From: Saxidomus purpurata
Taxonomy: Eukaryota; Mollusca; Bivalvia; Venerida; Veneridae
Direction: 5' to 3'
DNA: 64,000 nucleotides
Assembly: GCA_022818135.1 (NCBI GenBank)
Contig: JAFMSR010000010.1
Location: 10,650,951-10,714,950 of the forward strand
Part shown: one piece after another, positions 1-11,784 of the stretch
Layout: each line of letters opens with the position of its first letter
How positions within the stretch are numbered: the stretch's first letter is position 1
Translations under genes and position numbers: made by a program
Notes under the pieces: model-generated
What the model saw: the letters and a program-made list of their open reading frames with translations, nothing else
Databases searched by the model: none
What the model was told of the DNA's origin: nothing

Positions 1-298
1 TTTTATCACTACTTTACTGAAAGCTTTCAGAAAGTATTTCTGTTTTTTGCAATATCATTGGAAATATGGACACCCAAAAAGGTGAATTGAAAAAATTTGT
101 ATTGTTTGATAGGTACAAGAGGCAGATAATCAAATTATTTCATAATTATGATATATCTCACCAATAAGTTTTAAAATGAAACTTTTAACTTTCAGTCTAC
201 GAGGGACAGGAGACCTGTGGAGAGGTACCAGGCCGTCTGGTAAAGGACAGGATGAAATTGGTATTCTTGGTAAACGCAACATGGTACAACATTGTTTA
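1..298. other. Unassigned AT-rich DNA
   Basis: No gene, repeat or RNA structure was recognised before the first tandem array. The short open frames here have no splice or homology support. Confidence 0.5.
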
Positions 299-1235
299 AC
301 AAGGTAACTTTGCCCATGTGTATTAATGTCGACGGCTTTTGAATCCCCCAAGGATTTTTACACTGTTTTGTAGTTGCATTGGGTGACTTTTGTCTTGCGC
401 TTTAACAAGGTAATTTGCCCATGTGTATTAATGACGACCGCTTTTGAATCCCCCGAGGATTTTTACACTGTTTTGCAGTTGCATTGGGTGACTTTTGTCT
501 TGCGCTTTAACAAGGTAATTTGCCCATGTGTATTAATGAAGACCGCTTTTGAAACCCCCAAGGATTTTTACACTGTTTTGCAGTTTTATTGAGTGACTTT
601 TGTCTTGCGCTTTAACAAGGTAATTTGCCCATGTGTATTAATGTTGACCGCTTTTGAATCCCCGAGGATTTCTACACTGTTTCGCAGTTGCATTGAGTGA
701 CTTTTGTCTTGCGCTTTTACAAGGAAACTTGCCCATGTGTATTAATGACGACCGCTTTTGAATCCCCCGAGGATTTTTACACTGTTTTGCAGTTGCATTG
801 GGTGACTTGTCTTGCGCTTTAACAAGGTAACTTGACCATTTGTATTAATGTTGACCACTTTTGAATCCCCCGAGGATTTTTACACTGTTTTGCAGTTGCA
901 TTGAGTGACTTTTGTCTTTCGCTTTAACAAGGTAATTTGCCCATGTGTATTAATGTTGACCACTTTTGAATCCCCCGAGGATTTTTACACTGTTTTGCAG
1001 TTGTATTGGGTAACTTTTGTCTTGCGCTTTTACAAGGAAACTTGCCCATGTGTATTAATGTTGACCGCTTTTGAATCCCCCGAGGTTTTTTACACTGTTT
1101 TGCAGTTGCATTGAGTGACTTTTGTCTTGCGCTTTAACAAGGTAACTTGACCATTTGTATTAATGTCAACCGCTTTTGAATCTCTCGAGGATTTTTACAC
1201 TGTTTTGCAGTTTCATTGAGTGATTGTTGTCTTGT
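299..1235 (+). repeat. Tandem array, 105-bp unit, about 9 copies
   Basis: A unit starting AACAAGGTAA and ending CTTGCGCTTT recurs every 105 bp (for example at 299 and 404), with substitutions and 1-2 base indels between copies. Because 105 is a multiple of three, one plus-strand frame stays open across neighbouring copies and would encode a 35-residue repeat containing FESPEDFYTVLQ. Indels break this frame several times and there is no start or splice context, so I read it as a minisatellite rather than a gene. Confidence 0.93.
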
Positions 1236-1494
1236 GCTACCAGTGACCGGTAATTAGTGACCCATAATCAGTCTTTTTTTCGTATTTGAGGTCCATGTAT
1301 TTTCATTGTACTACAAATGTAGTAATTTTTCATGCAAACTGACTGCTTTATAGTTGACTTTGACATTCCAATTAGGTGCTGAGGTGTTAAATCTCACAAT
1401 GATTATCGTCAATCCTGATGTCCGCATGTGTCGATTATTAACTGACTTTCACTACTTTCATGTATAAACTAATACGCTAATCTGTTAGATTGAA
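1236..1494. other. Unassigned DNA between repeats
   Basis: Nothing recognised; AT-rich, with no coding signal. Confidence 0.4.
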
Positions 1495-1997
1495 TTTTCA
1501 AAGAAAAGGGGAACTATCCATCTCCCCTTGAGTGGTGTTGGTGTTGATCACCTTTAATAAGTTAAGTTTTTCGTACCACCTCACTTTATTTTAAAACTAT
1601 AAGAGGTACTGCTTTGAAACTTGCCATTCTTGTTTATCATCATAACCTCCATCAACAGACATGATACATAACTCTGTCAAGATTTTTTGTCAAAATTATG
1701 GCCCTTTTTCGTTTAAGTTTTAAGTACCAGTCCACTTTTAGACTGAAATTGTTTGAAATATTACTTTGAAAGTTTGATTACTTGTTTACTGCTATGATGC
1801 CCAAAGGTAAATCTGTCTAGGATTTTATTTGAATTTTGCATTCTTGGCCACTTGTTGACTTAACTATTTGAGATATTACTTTGAAAAAAGGAATGCTTAT
1901 GTACCATCTTGACAGAAGACAAATCTGATTTGTACTTAGAAATTCCTGCTTAAAGTCTGGTATGCAACAGTGTGCTGCCCTACTGACAGCTCTTGTA
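1495..1997 (+). mobile_element. Helentron-like element, family B, degenerate copy
   Basis: The block matches the better copy at 36.3-37.1 kb: GTTAAGTTTTTCGTACCACC near the start, then CTCTGTCAAG and TGACTTAACTATTTGAGATA motifs repeating about every 150 bp. It ends at 1974-1997 in a hairpin (GCTGCC, loop CTACT, GACAGC) followed by TCTTGT. The start hairpin is eroded. Non-coding and non-autonomous; assignment to the Helentron class is by architecture only. Confidence 0.6.
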
Positions 1998-2190
1998 TCG
2001 ATTATCATGTGAAGTAGGATTACAAGCTTTTCCTCTGCTGTAAGACATTCTACTATCTAATTTCTAGAATTTGTAATAATATGATATAACAGAGTGAAGC
2101 TAATCGCTGTTCACTTAAATTATGTAACCGTTGTTCAAGTGTTTGTTGACTGGTAACCGAAAAATTCATGCTTTAACAGCAAACTATATT

Positions 2191-2840
2191 TAGGCCCCCT
2201 TCAAAGAAGGAGGGATATATGGTTTTACAGATGTCCATTGATTTGTCTGTCCATCAACCAAATGGTTTCCTGATGATGACTCAAGAACGCTTGGGCCTAG
2301 CACTTTGAAACTTTATAATTATGGAGGTTAATCATGACCAGCAGACGATTCCTATTGATTTTGAAGTCAGTAGGTCAAGGTCACAGTGACCTGGAATAGT
2401 AAAACAATTTCAGGATGATAACTCGAGAACTCTTGCGTCTAGAATCTTTAAACTTAATGTGGAGGATAGTCATGACTAGTTAGTGACCCTTATAATGACT
2501 TTTAGATCAGTAAGTCAAAGGTCAAGGTCAATTGACCTGGAATAGTAAAACTTGAAATTTGATGTTAGTCATGACCAGCAGATTACTTTTATTGATTTGT
2601 AGGTCAGTAGATCAAAAGTTAAGGTAACATTTGACCCAGAATAGTAGGAGGGCTTTTAGTATCTTAGAACTTGATGTGGAGATAAGTTATGACCAGCAGA
2701 TGACCCCTATTGATTAAGAGGTCAGTAGGTCAAAGTTCAAGGTCACAGTGACCTGGAGTAGTTTCTGGATGTTAACAGAGAAAGCTTGGGCTTTACATCT
2801 TTAAACTTGATGATGAGGTTGATTATGAATGTATGCGAAA
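2191..2840 (+). mobile_element. Family D interspersed repeat rich in AGGTCA half-sites
   Basis: It opens with a hairpin at 2192-2215 (CCCCCTTC, loop AAA, GAAGGAGGG) and then TGTCCATTGATTTGTCTGTCC. The core holds degenerate units of about 140 bp, each with GGTCAAGGTCA and GTGACCTGGA. Two perfect 15-bp palindromes AGGTCACAGTGACCT lie at 2378-2392 and 2740-2754. No coding capacity. A related block lies at 31.0-32.3 kb. Confidence 0.6.
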
Positions 2841-2857
2841 TGGTTTAACTTTTTATA

Positions 2858-2892
2858 CATAATGATAATAATGATAATTAATAATAATGAAG
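2858..2892. repeat. AT-rich ATA/ATG microsatellite
   Basis: Interrupted run of ATAATGATAATAATG-type triplets. Confidence 0.7.
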
Positions 2893-3220
2893 TCTTTGAT
2901 GTTGATATTGGCTGTGGTAACTGTGGCTGTAGTTTTGTATAATGGGTACATGCTGGGCTTCAAGTGCTCTCCTAATTTACCAGGCGGTCTCGAATATGGA
3001 ATCAGACATGTAGAGTGTTTATTACTGCTGCCAAAATAAGCCTCTTATGCTTATAAAAGGTAAAAAAACTCCTATATAGCTTACTAGAATGCATGCATGA
3101 TATCTAAACATGGTGTTGGCCATATCAGGCACATAAGGACTGCTGCTGTTTTATCTCTATCTTTTGCTAAACTCTTTAAATTGTGAGTTCATTTCAGAGT
3201 TGCTCAGTTCTGCTGTGAAT
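2893..3220. other. Unassigned DNA
   Basis: No gene or repeat recognised. Confidence 0.4.
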
Positions 3221-3378
3221 ATCAAGATAGACTTTTTCATGTTGTGACTTAGATCTTCAAGGAATTCATGTTGTAACTATCAAGATAGACTTTTTCATGT
3301 TGTGGCATAGATCTTCAAGGAATTCATGTTGTAACTATCAAGATAGACTTTTTCATGTTGTGGCTTAGATCTTCAAGG
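3221..3378. repeat. Tandem repeat, 58-bp unit, 2.7 copies
   Basis: ATCAAGATAGACTTTTTCAT recurs at 3221, 3279 and 3337 with almost no divergence, so the duplication is young. Confidence 0.92.
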
Positions 3379-3815
3379 AGTTTAATAGGGTGGTTCTGTC
3401 ATTTTCAAATATAAACTATATGGAAATTAAAGAACTATTCATATAGTTATACAGTAGTTAACATTATTTTATGCACTTTTAATGACTGACCTCTGTTACA
3501 CAGTTTAAAACATAAATTAGTAGGTTCTATATAATGATATGGTTGGTAATAAACTATGTTGTGATCTAGGTTTCTGTACCTTGTTTGTATAAGTATGCGC
3601 AAGCCTATTAAAATGTATGCTGATATTTAGTGCCAGAATCAATTGATGTCATCTTCATAGTACACAAACCTGCCATCTAGGCTGTCACAGCCTGTGTTGT
3701 GATTTTGCAAGTATATACTTTGATTTCCCGTGTTTGAATTTGATGAATTACTCTATAAAATTATGAGCTATGGAAAGTGGAAGGGTGTAATTAATGACAT
3801 TTAAAAGAATAAGAT
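3379..3815. other. Unassigned DNA
   Basis: AT-rich with no recognised gene or repeat. Confidence 0.4.
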
Positions 3816-4085
3816 AAGACAAGTTGATTTGCCCAAAGCTAGGAGTCTGATCATGGGTAGCAGGGTATGTCCACATGCAGACAGGCCTTGAAAGTTTCTT
3901 ATCTAGGGCCAGACCTCCTTCAAGTCTCCTGGAGTTCAGCCATAGGTGACAAGCATGATTCATAGGAATCGGTGAAGACAAGTGATTTACCTATAGCTGG
4001 GAGTCTATTCATGGGCAGCAGGGCATGTCCAGATGCTGATAGGCATCAAAAGCTGCATATCAAGGGCGAGACCTCCTTGCAGTTC
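3816..4085. repeat. Diverged tandem duplication, about 157 bp
   Basis: The motif around CAGCAGGGCATGTCCA appears at 3862 and again near 4019, with aligned flanks such as AGACCTCCTT and AGACAAGTGATTT. The two copies are moderately diverged. Confidence 0.75.
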
Positions 4086-4479
4086 AGTTCAGTTTTTGTG
4101 CATCACCATGACGAGATATTGCATAGAGCCTAGAGTGGCAATATACTTGCAGATGAAACTTAAGGATGTGCAAGGTTATCCAGCAACAAAGACTGAAATC
4201 AGATGTTAAAAAGCTTACTACATTCAGCACACCACCCTAGACACATCACATGCATCTAACTGATAAAGGAGGTATAAGCCCTTACAGATTTTTGGTAAGT
4301 AGCATTTTGTAATAGTCCTCCCACACCTATTCTACATAATGTCAAGGTGTCAAAATCGGCCACAACCTTTCAACCTTCTTTCCTGTTATTAATTTAGGTA
4401 CAGTGATGAATTTTGAATCACATAATATTATAAGTTTTGAAAAAAAAATGTAACACTTGCCTGGGATGACCTTGTTGAT

Positions 4480-4531
4480 AATGGCCAATGGTACCCAGGT
4501 CAGCGATATAGGGCCATCATGGCTCTGTTTT
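4480..4531 (+). mobile_element. 3' end fragment of Helentron-like family A
   Basis: GTCAGCGATATAGGGCCATC followed by ATGGCTCTG matches the 3' end of the family A copy at 43.55-43.60 kb. Only the terminal part is evident. Confidence 0.5.
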
Positions 4532-4539
4532 TGAAAAAT

Positions 4540-7500
4540 GGACAATGTCTGCTCAACTGCATAGACGGGCCACTGTTATTAAGAGAAAAGCTAGACCAAA
4601 ACACTGTACTCCCATTACCTGAATATAGAAAGCAAGTGGTTTAGATTATTTAATTATGAACATGTCTTTTAGAAACAAATCCATAATTGGGTAACCTGAA
4701 AATGAGCAGATGCTATTGCTGATGTAACAAAAAAGTTCATTTTATAGATTGTTTATATCTGTTCAATATATTTTTTTATTTTTTATACAACACTTTTATT
4801 AAAGTTAGATCTTTACTTAAAGGGATCTTCAGGCTAAACCATGTAAAGAACAATAATTGCTATTGCTTATTACAAAGAACTAGATTTTTCTGTTTTATTT
4901 TTTTTTATGATAATCTCTTGATATACTATTAGTCTCTTTTAATAACTGACTTGAAACCTTTTATTTTGGCCAAAACATTTTGTAAGAGAAAGTATTCATT
5001 TTAAAGAACTTTTAGACTAGGTGCAAATTAAATCATATACAAAGATGTAAATTTTGCTACACATCAATAAATGGAATATCTTCAAATTTTCTACATTGCA
5101 TGGTTTTTAAACATTTTGTTGGAAGTTGAACAATGTCTGTTCCAGTACACAGTCGGGCCACTATTACTAAAAGTAGAAAATAGTGCTCCTGTCCTTGAAT
5201 ATAGAAAGCAAGTGGTTTAGATTATATATTGCTTTTTTGAGAACAGTATCATGATATGTCTTTTAAGAAGAATATATAGCTTATATGCTAATATAGCTGT
5301 TGTAACAAAAAAGTTAATTTTATGGATTTTTTATTTTTACAAACACTTATCTTAAAGTTAGATATTTACTTAATTGGCTCTTCACTTAGCTAATCAATTT
5401 TGACTCTTTGTAAATTTAAATGGCCTATTTTGAAGAGCTAGTATTACCTATTTATTCAATAATCTGTTGACATGGGTTTCTTTCAATGACTGACTAAAAG
5501 ACTTAGTAGATGAAACAATTTCTAGATCTGTTTTGGCAAGGCATTTTTACACAAAACATTCAATGAAATTTTCATTTTAAAGGTTTTTAGATGTTGTAAC
5601 ATTTATTGATGCAAATGTTTTCTTACATGTCCATTGGAAATTTTGTAAGTTAAGAAGGTCTCAAACTTTCACAAACATTCAAAACAAGACTTTGTGTACA
5701 TGAGCCTTAACTGGTTAAGGGTTACTGATTTTGTTTTGCTTGATGTTCTGTCAAATTTGACCAATGTAAGATCACTGTGCAGTCAGGCATTTTTGAACAA
5801 GTCTGAAACTAGCAAATTTTCAGGGTTAGTCACTTCAGTGTCTTAGAGAAAGAATGCTAGTGGTTATCATCATATAAACAGTGTACACAAAGATATTTTA
5901 AGTTTTTAAGTCAGTCATAAACTTTTAAATTTTTGTATAAAACTTTGCATTATTTTGTAATCTAAAGCCTTGCTTTTGCTGCTTTTTTTCTCTGTCTTCC
6001 ACTGAATTCACCCCTTATTATGTGCTTTATGGCAAGTCTGTTTTCAAGTGGAATATACCAAGCAGACTTCCTAGGTTAGGCACAATTCATGTACCTATTG
6101 TTATAATTGAAGAAAGCAATTGACATTTGATTATACTTTTGGATCTTGGATTACCTTTAATAATGTATGTTTAGAAGCAAAGCCATAATGTACTTAAAAT
6201 GAGCATTTGCTAGACAATTGTTTAGCACAAACAATTTCAAGATCTTTTATGGCAAGTAATTTTCACAAAAATATTTAGTAACGGAGAATTTTAATTTTAA
6301 AGAAGAGCACATTTGTCATGTAGTTTACAGTGTTCACTGGTGTGAGCCTTAAAGACCATTTTTTCAAAACATCAATTATTGGAATATCTTCAAATTTTCT
6401 ACATTGCATAGTTGTTCAATATTTTGTTAGAAGTTGGACAATGTCTGTTCCAGTACACAGTCGGGCCACTATTACTAAAAGTATGAAATTGTGCTCCTGT
6501 CCTTGAATATAGAAAGCAAGTGGTTTAGATTATATATTGCTTTTTGAGAACAGTATCATAATCTGTCTTTTAAGAAGAAAACCTTAAAATGAGCAGTTGC
6601 TTATATAGCTGTTTAACAAAAAAGTTAATTTTATGGATTTTTTATTTTTACAAACACTTATCTTAAAGCTAGATTTTTATTTAAATGACTCTTCACTTAG
6701 CTAATCAATTTTGACTCTTTGTAAATTTAAATGGCTTATTTTGAAGAGGTAGTATTACCTTTTTATTCAATAATCTGTTGATATGGGTTTCTTTCAATGA
6801 CTGACTAAAAGACTTAGTAGATGAAACAATTTCTAGATCCGTTTTGGCAAGGCATTTTTACACAAAACATTAATGAAATTTTCATTTTAAAGGTTTTTAG
6901 ATGTTGTAACATTTATTGATGCAAATGTTTTCTTACATGTCCGATGGAAATTTTGTAAGTTAAGAATGTCTCAAATTTTCACAACCATTAAAAACAAGAC
7001 TTTGTGTACACGAGCCTTAAGTGGTTAAGGGTTACTGATTTTGTTTTGCTTGATGTTCTGTCAAATTTGACCAATGTAAGATCACTGTGCAGTCAGGCAT
7101 TTTTGAACAAGTCTGAAACTAGCAAATTTTCAGGGTTAGTCACTTCAGTGTCTTAGAGAAAGAATGCTAGTGGTTATCATCATATAAACAGTGTACCAAA
7201 GATATTTTAAGTTTTTAAGTCAGTCATGAACTTTGAAATTTTTGTATAAAACTTTGCATTATTTTGAAATCTAAAGCCTTGCTTTTGCTGCTTTTTTTCT
7301 CTTGTCTTCCACTGAATTCACCCCTTTTATGTGCTTTATGGCAAGTCTGTTTTCAAGTGGAATATACCAAGCAGACTTCCTAGGTTAGGCACAATTCATG
7401 TACCTATTGTTATAACTGAAGAAAGCAATTGACATTTGATTATACTTTTGGATCTTGGATTACCTTTAATAATGTACATCTAGAAGCAAAGCCATAATGC

Positions 7501-8940
7501 ACTTAAAATGAGCATTTGCTAGAGTTGTTATAATACAGGTAAAATTATTTAGCACAAACAATTTCAAGTTCTTTTATGGCAAGCCATTTTGACAAAAATA
7601 TTTAGTAACGGAGAATTTTCATTTTAAAGATGCACAGTTCTGCTCTAGAGCACATTTGTCATGTAGTTTACAGTGTTCACTGGTTTGAGCCTTAAAGACC
7701 ATTTTTTCAAAACATCAATTATTGGAATATCTTCAAATTTTCTACATTGCATAGTTGTTCAATATTTTGTTAGAAGTTGGACAATGTCTGTTCCAGTACA
7801 CAGTCGGGCCACTATTACTAAAAGTAGGAAATTGTGCTCCTGTCCTTGAATATAGAAAGCAAGTGGTTTAGATTATATATTACTTTTTGAGAACAGTATC
7901 ATAATCTGTCTTTTAAGAAGAAAACCTTAAAATGAGCAGTTGCTTATATAGCTGTTTAACAAAAAAGTTAATTTTATGGATTTTTTATTTTTACAAACAC
8001 TTATCTTAAAGCTAGAATTTTTATTTAAATGACACTTCACTTAGCTAATCAATTTTGACTCTTTGTAAATTTAAATGGTCTATTTTGAAGAGCAAATATT
8101 ACCTTTTATTCAATAATCTGTTTATATGGGTTTCTTTCAATGACTGACTAAAAGACTTGGTAGATGAAACAATTTCAAGATCTTTTTTGGCAAGGCAATA
8201 TGACACATAACATTCAATGAAATTTTCATTTTAAAGGTTTTAGATGTTGTAACATTTACTGATGCAAATGTTTTCTTACATGTCCGATGGAAATTATGTA
8301 AGTTAAGAAAGTCTAAACTTTTCCCAATCATTAAAAACAAGACTTTGTGTACATGAGCCTTAACTGGTTAAGGGTTACTGATTTTGTTTTGCTTGATGTT
8401 CTGTCAAATTTGACCAATGTAAGATCACTGTGCAGTCAGGCATTTTTGAACAAGACCTGAAACTAGCAAATTTTCAGGGTTAGTCACTTCAGTGTCTTAG
8501 AGAAAGAATGCTAGTGGTTATCATCATATAAACAGTGTACACAAAGATATTTTAAGTTTTTAAGTCAGTCATGAACTTTTAAATTTTTGTACAATAACTT
8601 TGCATTATTTTGTAATCTAAAGCCTTGCTTTTGCTGCTTTTTTTCTCTTGTCTGCCACTGAATTCACCCCTTTTTATGTGCTTTATGGCAAGTCTGTTTT
8701 CAAGTGGAATATACCAAGCAGACTTTCTAGGTCAGGCACAAGTCTTGTATATTTTGTTATGTTATTGTAGAAAGCGAGTAGTTCAGGTAATATGGTACTT
8801 TTTGTACAGAACAGAGTGGCTTAAGAAGCAAACCCTTACTTTTACTGTCTTTTTGCTCCACCTTCCACTGCATTCACCTTTAACTGCTTTTTTGCTCCAC
8901 CTTCCACTGAATTCACATTTTGTATGTGCTTACCAAAGGT
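4540..8940. repeat. Large tandem repeat, about 1.3-kb unit
   Basis: CAATGTCTGTTCCAGTACAC lies at 5131, 6439 and 7782, giving periods of 1308 and 1343 bp. Copies run roughly 5061-6369, 6370-7712 and 7713-8760. A more diverged copy with an internal deletion precedes them (4540-5060) and a partial one follows to about 8940. Copies are highly similar with small indels. Open frames inside (for example 8625-8942) are short, rich in Leu, Phe and Cys, and not conserved between copies, so I see no gene. Confidence 0.9.
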
Positions 8941-9316
8941 AACAGTGAATATACTGTCCAAGCAGTCTAGTTTCTATTGTTCATTGGCAAGTTCATTTTA
9001 TTTAACCTAACAGAAATGAGGCATTTTCTTAGATTTTTACATTTCAATGCTGTTGGTATGGCATGAATGTATGGTTTTATGGATGAGTTACATGTATCCT
9101 ATAACATTTTTACATATAACTAAAAAGAACTGTCACATGATACCATAAAGCTTAAATACCACAAACCAACAGCAAAATAAGTGACAATACCATAATGGTC
9201 TTTGCTTGGTAACCCAATGGGCAAGTGTTGCAGGCCACCAGAATATGTTCTAATTGGTTTAAACAATATTTTATTCAAAACATTGCATGTACACTGTATA
9301 TGCTACATTTATAATA
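8941..9316. other. Unassigned DNA
   Basis: Nothing recognised before the MITE. Confidence 0.4.
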
Positions 9317-10214
9317 CAGTGGAACTTCCGAAAACCGAACTCCGACGGGACCTGCAGAGAAGTTCGGTTTTTGGAAGTTTCTGGTATTTGGAAGACTGAG
9401 GTGATTAAGACTGAAAAGGGGAGAGATAATCCAAGGTCCATCTTGGTCTGAAAAGTCCTTAGTTTTTAATGCATACCCAGTAGAAGTGATTGTAAATTAT
9501 TGTAAATTCAGAAAACTGTTCTCAAATAAAGTTCAAATCAGGGCGTGTTCGGGGAAAATAAGATACATTTGTTGTCTCGGGCATTTTTATTATTAATTAA
9601 AATGATACAATTTAATAAAATGTTATAATTTCATTGATATTCTCATCAAAATTAATTTGTTCAATTTTCACTAACCTATTTCTGAATTTGAAGTCGCGAC
9701 AGTTTGTGATATGTTACGAAACAAAACCATTGTTCGGTCTAATTTTATAAATAAATCATACTTTTAATTATAACTAAATTAGAATTAATTGGTGTTTGAA
9801 GATGATTATGTAAACATCAAACATTAATCCGCTGATCCTTTCTTCAATTCGCAATCATTGTCTAATACTTACAGTCTTATGTTAATATTTAATCCTTTGA
9901 TTGACAGGTTGTGATTCTAACGCGTGTCAAAATAAACGATAACCGATAATTAGCCAAACAATGGCAATCACTTTGCCGGAGGCAATTATTTATGATCCAA
10001 GTGTTTGTAGTGTCCGGTTTTTGGAAGACAATTTGTACTGAGATAAGTTAAAATTGACGAAAATATCGTCTGATATTCGGAATTTGGAACCGTTCCGGTA
10101 TTCAGAAGTACGTTTTACATAGAAAATAGAGGAGGAAACTTCCGGACTTTGAAAATCATCCGGTTTTCAGAAGTTTCCGGTATTTGAAAGGTCCGGTTTT
10201 CAGAAGTTCTACTG
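9317..10214. mobile_element. Non-autonomous DNA transposon, Tigger/pogo-like ends
   Basis: The left end CAGTGGAACTTCCGAAAACC and the reverse complement of the right end, CAGTAGAACTTCTGAAAACC, form terminal inverted repeats of about 20 bp with three mismatches. TA flanks both sides (9315-9316 and 10215-10216), the expected target duplication. Further subterminal motifs (TCCGGTTTTTGGAAG, TTCCGGTATTTGAAAGG) recur in both orientations. No transposase frame is visible. TA target plus a CAGTRGAAC start suggests the Tc1/mariner superfamily, Tigger/pogo group; the clade assignment is inference. Confidence 0.82.
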
Positions 10215-10216
10215 TA

Positions 10217-10852
10217 GACATTTAGGATTGAGAAGAAAGCTTCAAGCTTATTTAAAACTCTCTCCCTCAATATGTTTTAATTGGCCATGACACCTGATGA
10301 CACCTGTTTATTATTCATCTTAACTTAAAAGGGTACCAGTAATAGAGAAAATTGCTGACTCCTCTAATAATAAGCAATCAATAAGTTCCATAACAGGTGG
10401 AGTGTTGAGAGCAATTTGAATGTTGCCATAGAATGCATTTTGTGAGTTTGTTAAATAAAATTAGATAAAACACTGCCCTTAATTGTACCAACTAAAAATA
10501 AGTAAGTCATTAGTCTGTGTCTGTACACAGGTCATTATGCCATTCACCAGTCATAAAATCTCTATAGAATGCCTCTCTGCCTCAAACCTCCAGATAAACC
10601 CAACATTACAGTGCATAATCATAAAACTTCTTTGTCACTTATCTATCAATGATGTTTCCTGACATCCTAGCTCAACAGCAGTAAGCAAACCATTAACAAG
10701 GTCTGTCACAACTAGTACAATAGGAAGACCATATCACTTCTCCCAAGAGGTTAGCAGTCCAGTAACCCCCAATACAAAAGAAGAACTATACATTCACTGC
10801 CTACACCTCATATACTGAGACAAACCCAAGCCTGATTCAAACATGTATACAA
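10217..10852. other. Unassigned DNA between elements
   Basis: No gene or repeat recognised. Confidence 0.4.
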
Positions 10853-11615
10853 GCTTTAGACCACAGTCACATGAAGTTTGGATCCCCTCCCCCCATGATT
10901 CGCCCCAGCAAATCTACTGTCACAATGTTATTGTAGTATTATTTGCAACCTACCAGGGATTCCCCATGTTTTTGCTTGAATTACTCCATAAAAGAAATGA
11001 GCATGGAATATCCACTAGGTCTATCAATAAGGCAACAATTATGCTCTTAAACCATGCTAGTCTCAAGTGTTCAGTCAAAATTATTTTTTAAAAAGTTAAC
11101 ATATAGGAGAATTCTACACCTCCAATACCTGTTTGTAAAGGGGACATCCTTATATTCCAAAGGAATCCAAAATCACTGGCCCAAGATTAACATGTGCACC
11201 TTTTGATGGGCATCGGAACTGCTCATATGTTTTGACTATTTGAAATAATTTTGATTGAACACTTGGACTTTAAGGATGAGACTGCCATGTTTTTAGAGCA
11301 TAATTGATAATTGTTACCTTATATTATTGGTAGATATTATCAGTCGATATTCCATGCTCATATATCATTTTATGGAGTAATTCAAGCATAAACAAGGGAA
11401 ATCTCAGCGAGTTTGCCAAAAATGTTTCAAAACTTGTATATATTATATTCGTTAGTGGGGGGGGGGGGGGGTAAAAAATGACTACAAATACATTTTAGAA
11501 CTTGATATTGTTTACTTATATTTTGTATATATTTACTTGAGATTCTGTTGCTATAGTAGATTTGCAAGGGCTGATCATTGAAGGAGGGGATCCAAACTTC
11601 ATGTGACCGCTTTAA
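10853..11615. mobile_element. Foldback (long imperfect palindrome) element
   Basis: GTCACATGAAGTTTGGATCC at 10866 is mirrored by GGATCCAAACTTCATGTGAC near 11588. Further in, CTTGAATTACTCCATAAAA and GAGCATGGAATATC on the left match the reverse complement of 11345-11390. The arms meet at about 11165. No coding frame. The right arm holds a run of 15 G at 11457-11471. Confidence 0.8.
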
Positions 11616-11784
11616 GTAATATTTTCTTTGGTTTGACAACAAACAGACACAGGTATAAAGCCAAGAGGAAGAGACTGGTCCTCTGTCTGTCCATTCAGTT
11701 GTCTATCTTATCACTATTTCTGTGGCTTTCTATCTTCTGACTCAGCCCATTTATCTATTTTCAATATGTTTGTCATTTTCTTAT

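Noticed and set aside
8625..8942. 105-codon plus-strand open frame with hydrophobic stretches
   Set aside because: Lies in the 1.3-kb tandem unit, is not conserved in the other copies, and has low-complexity composition.
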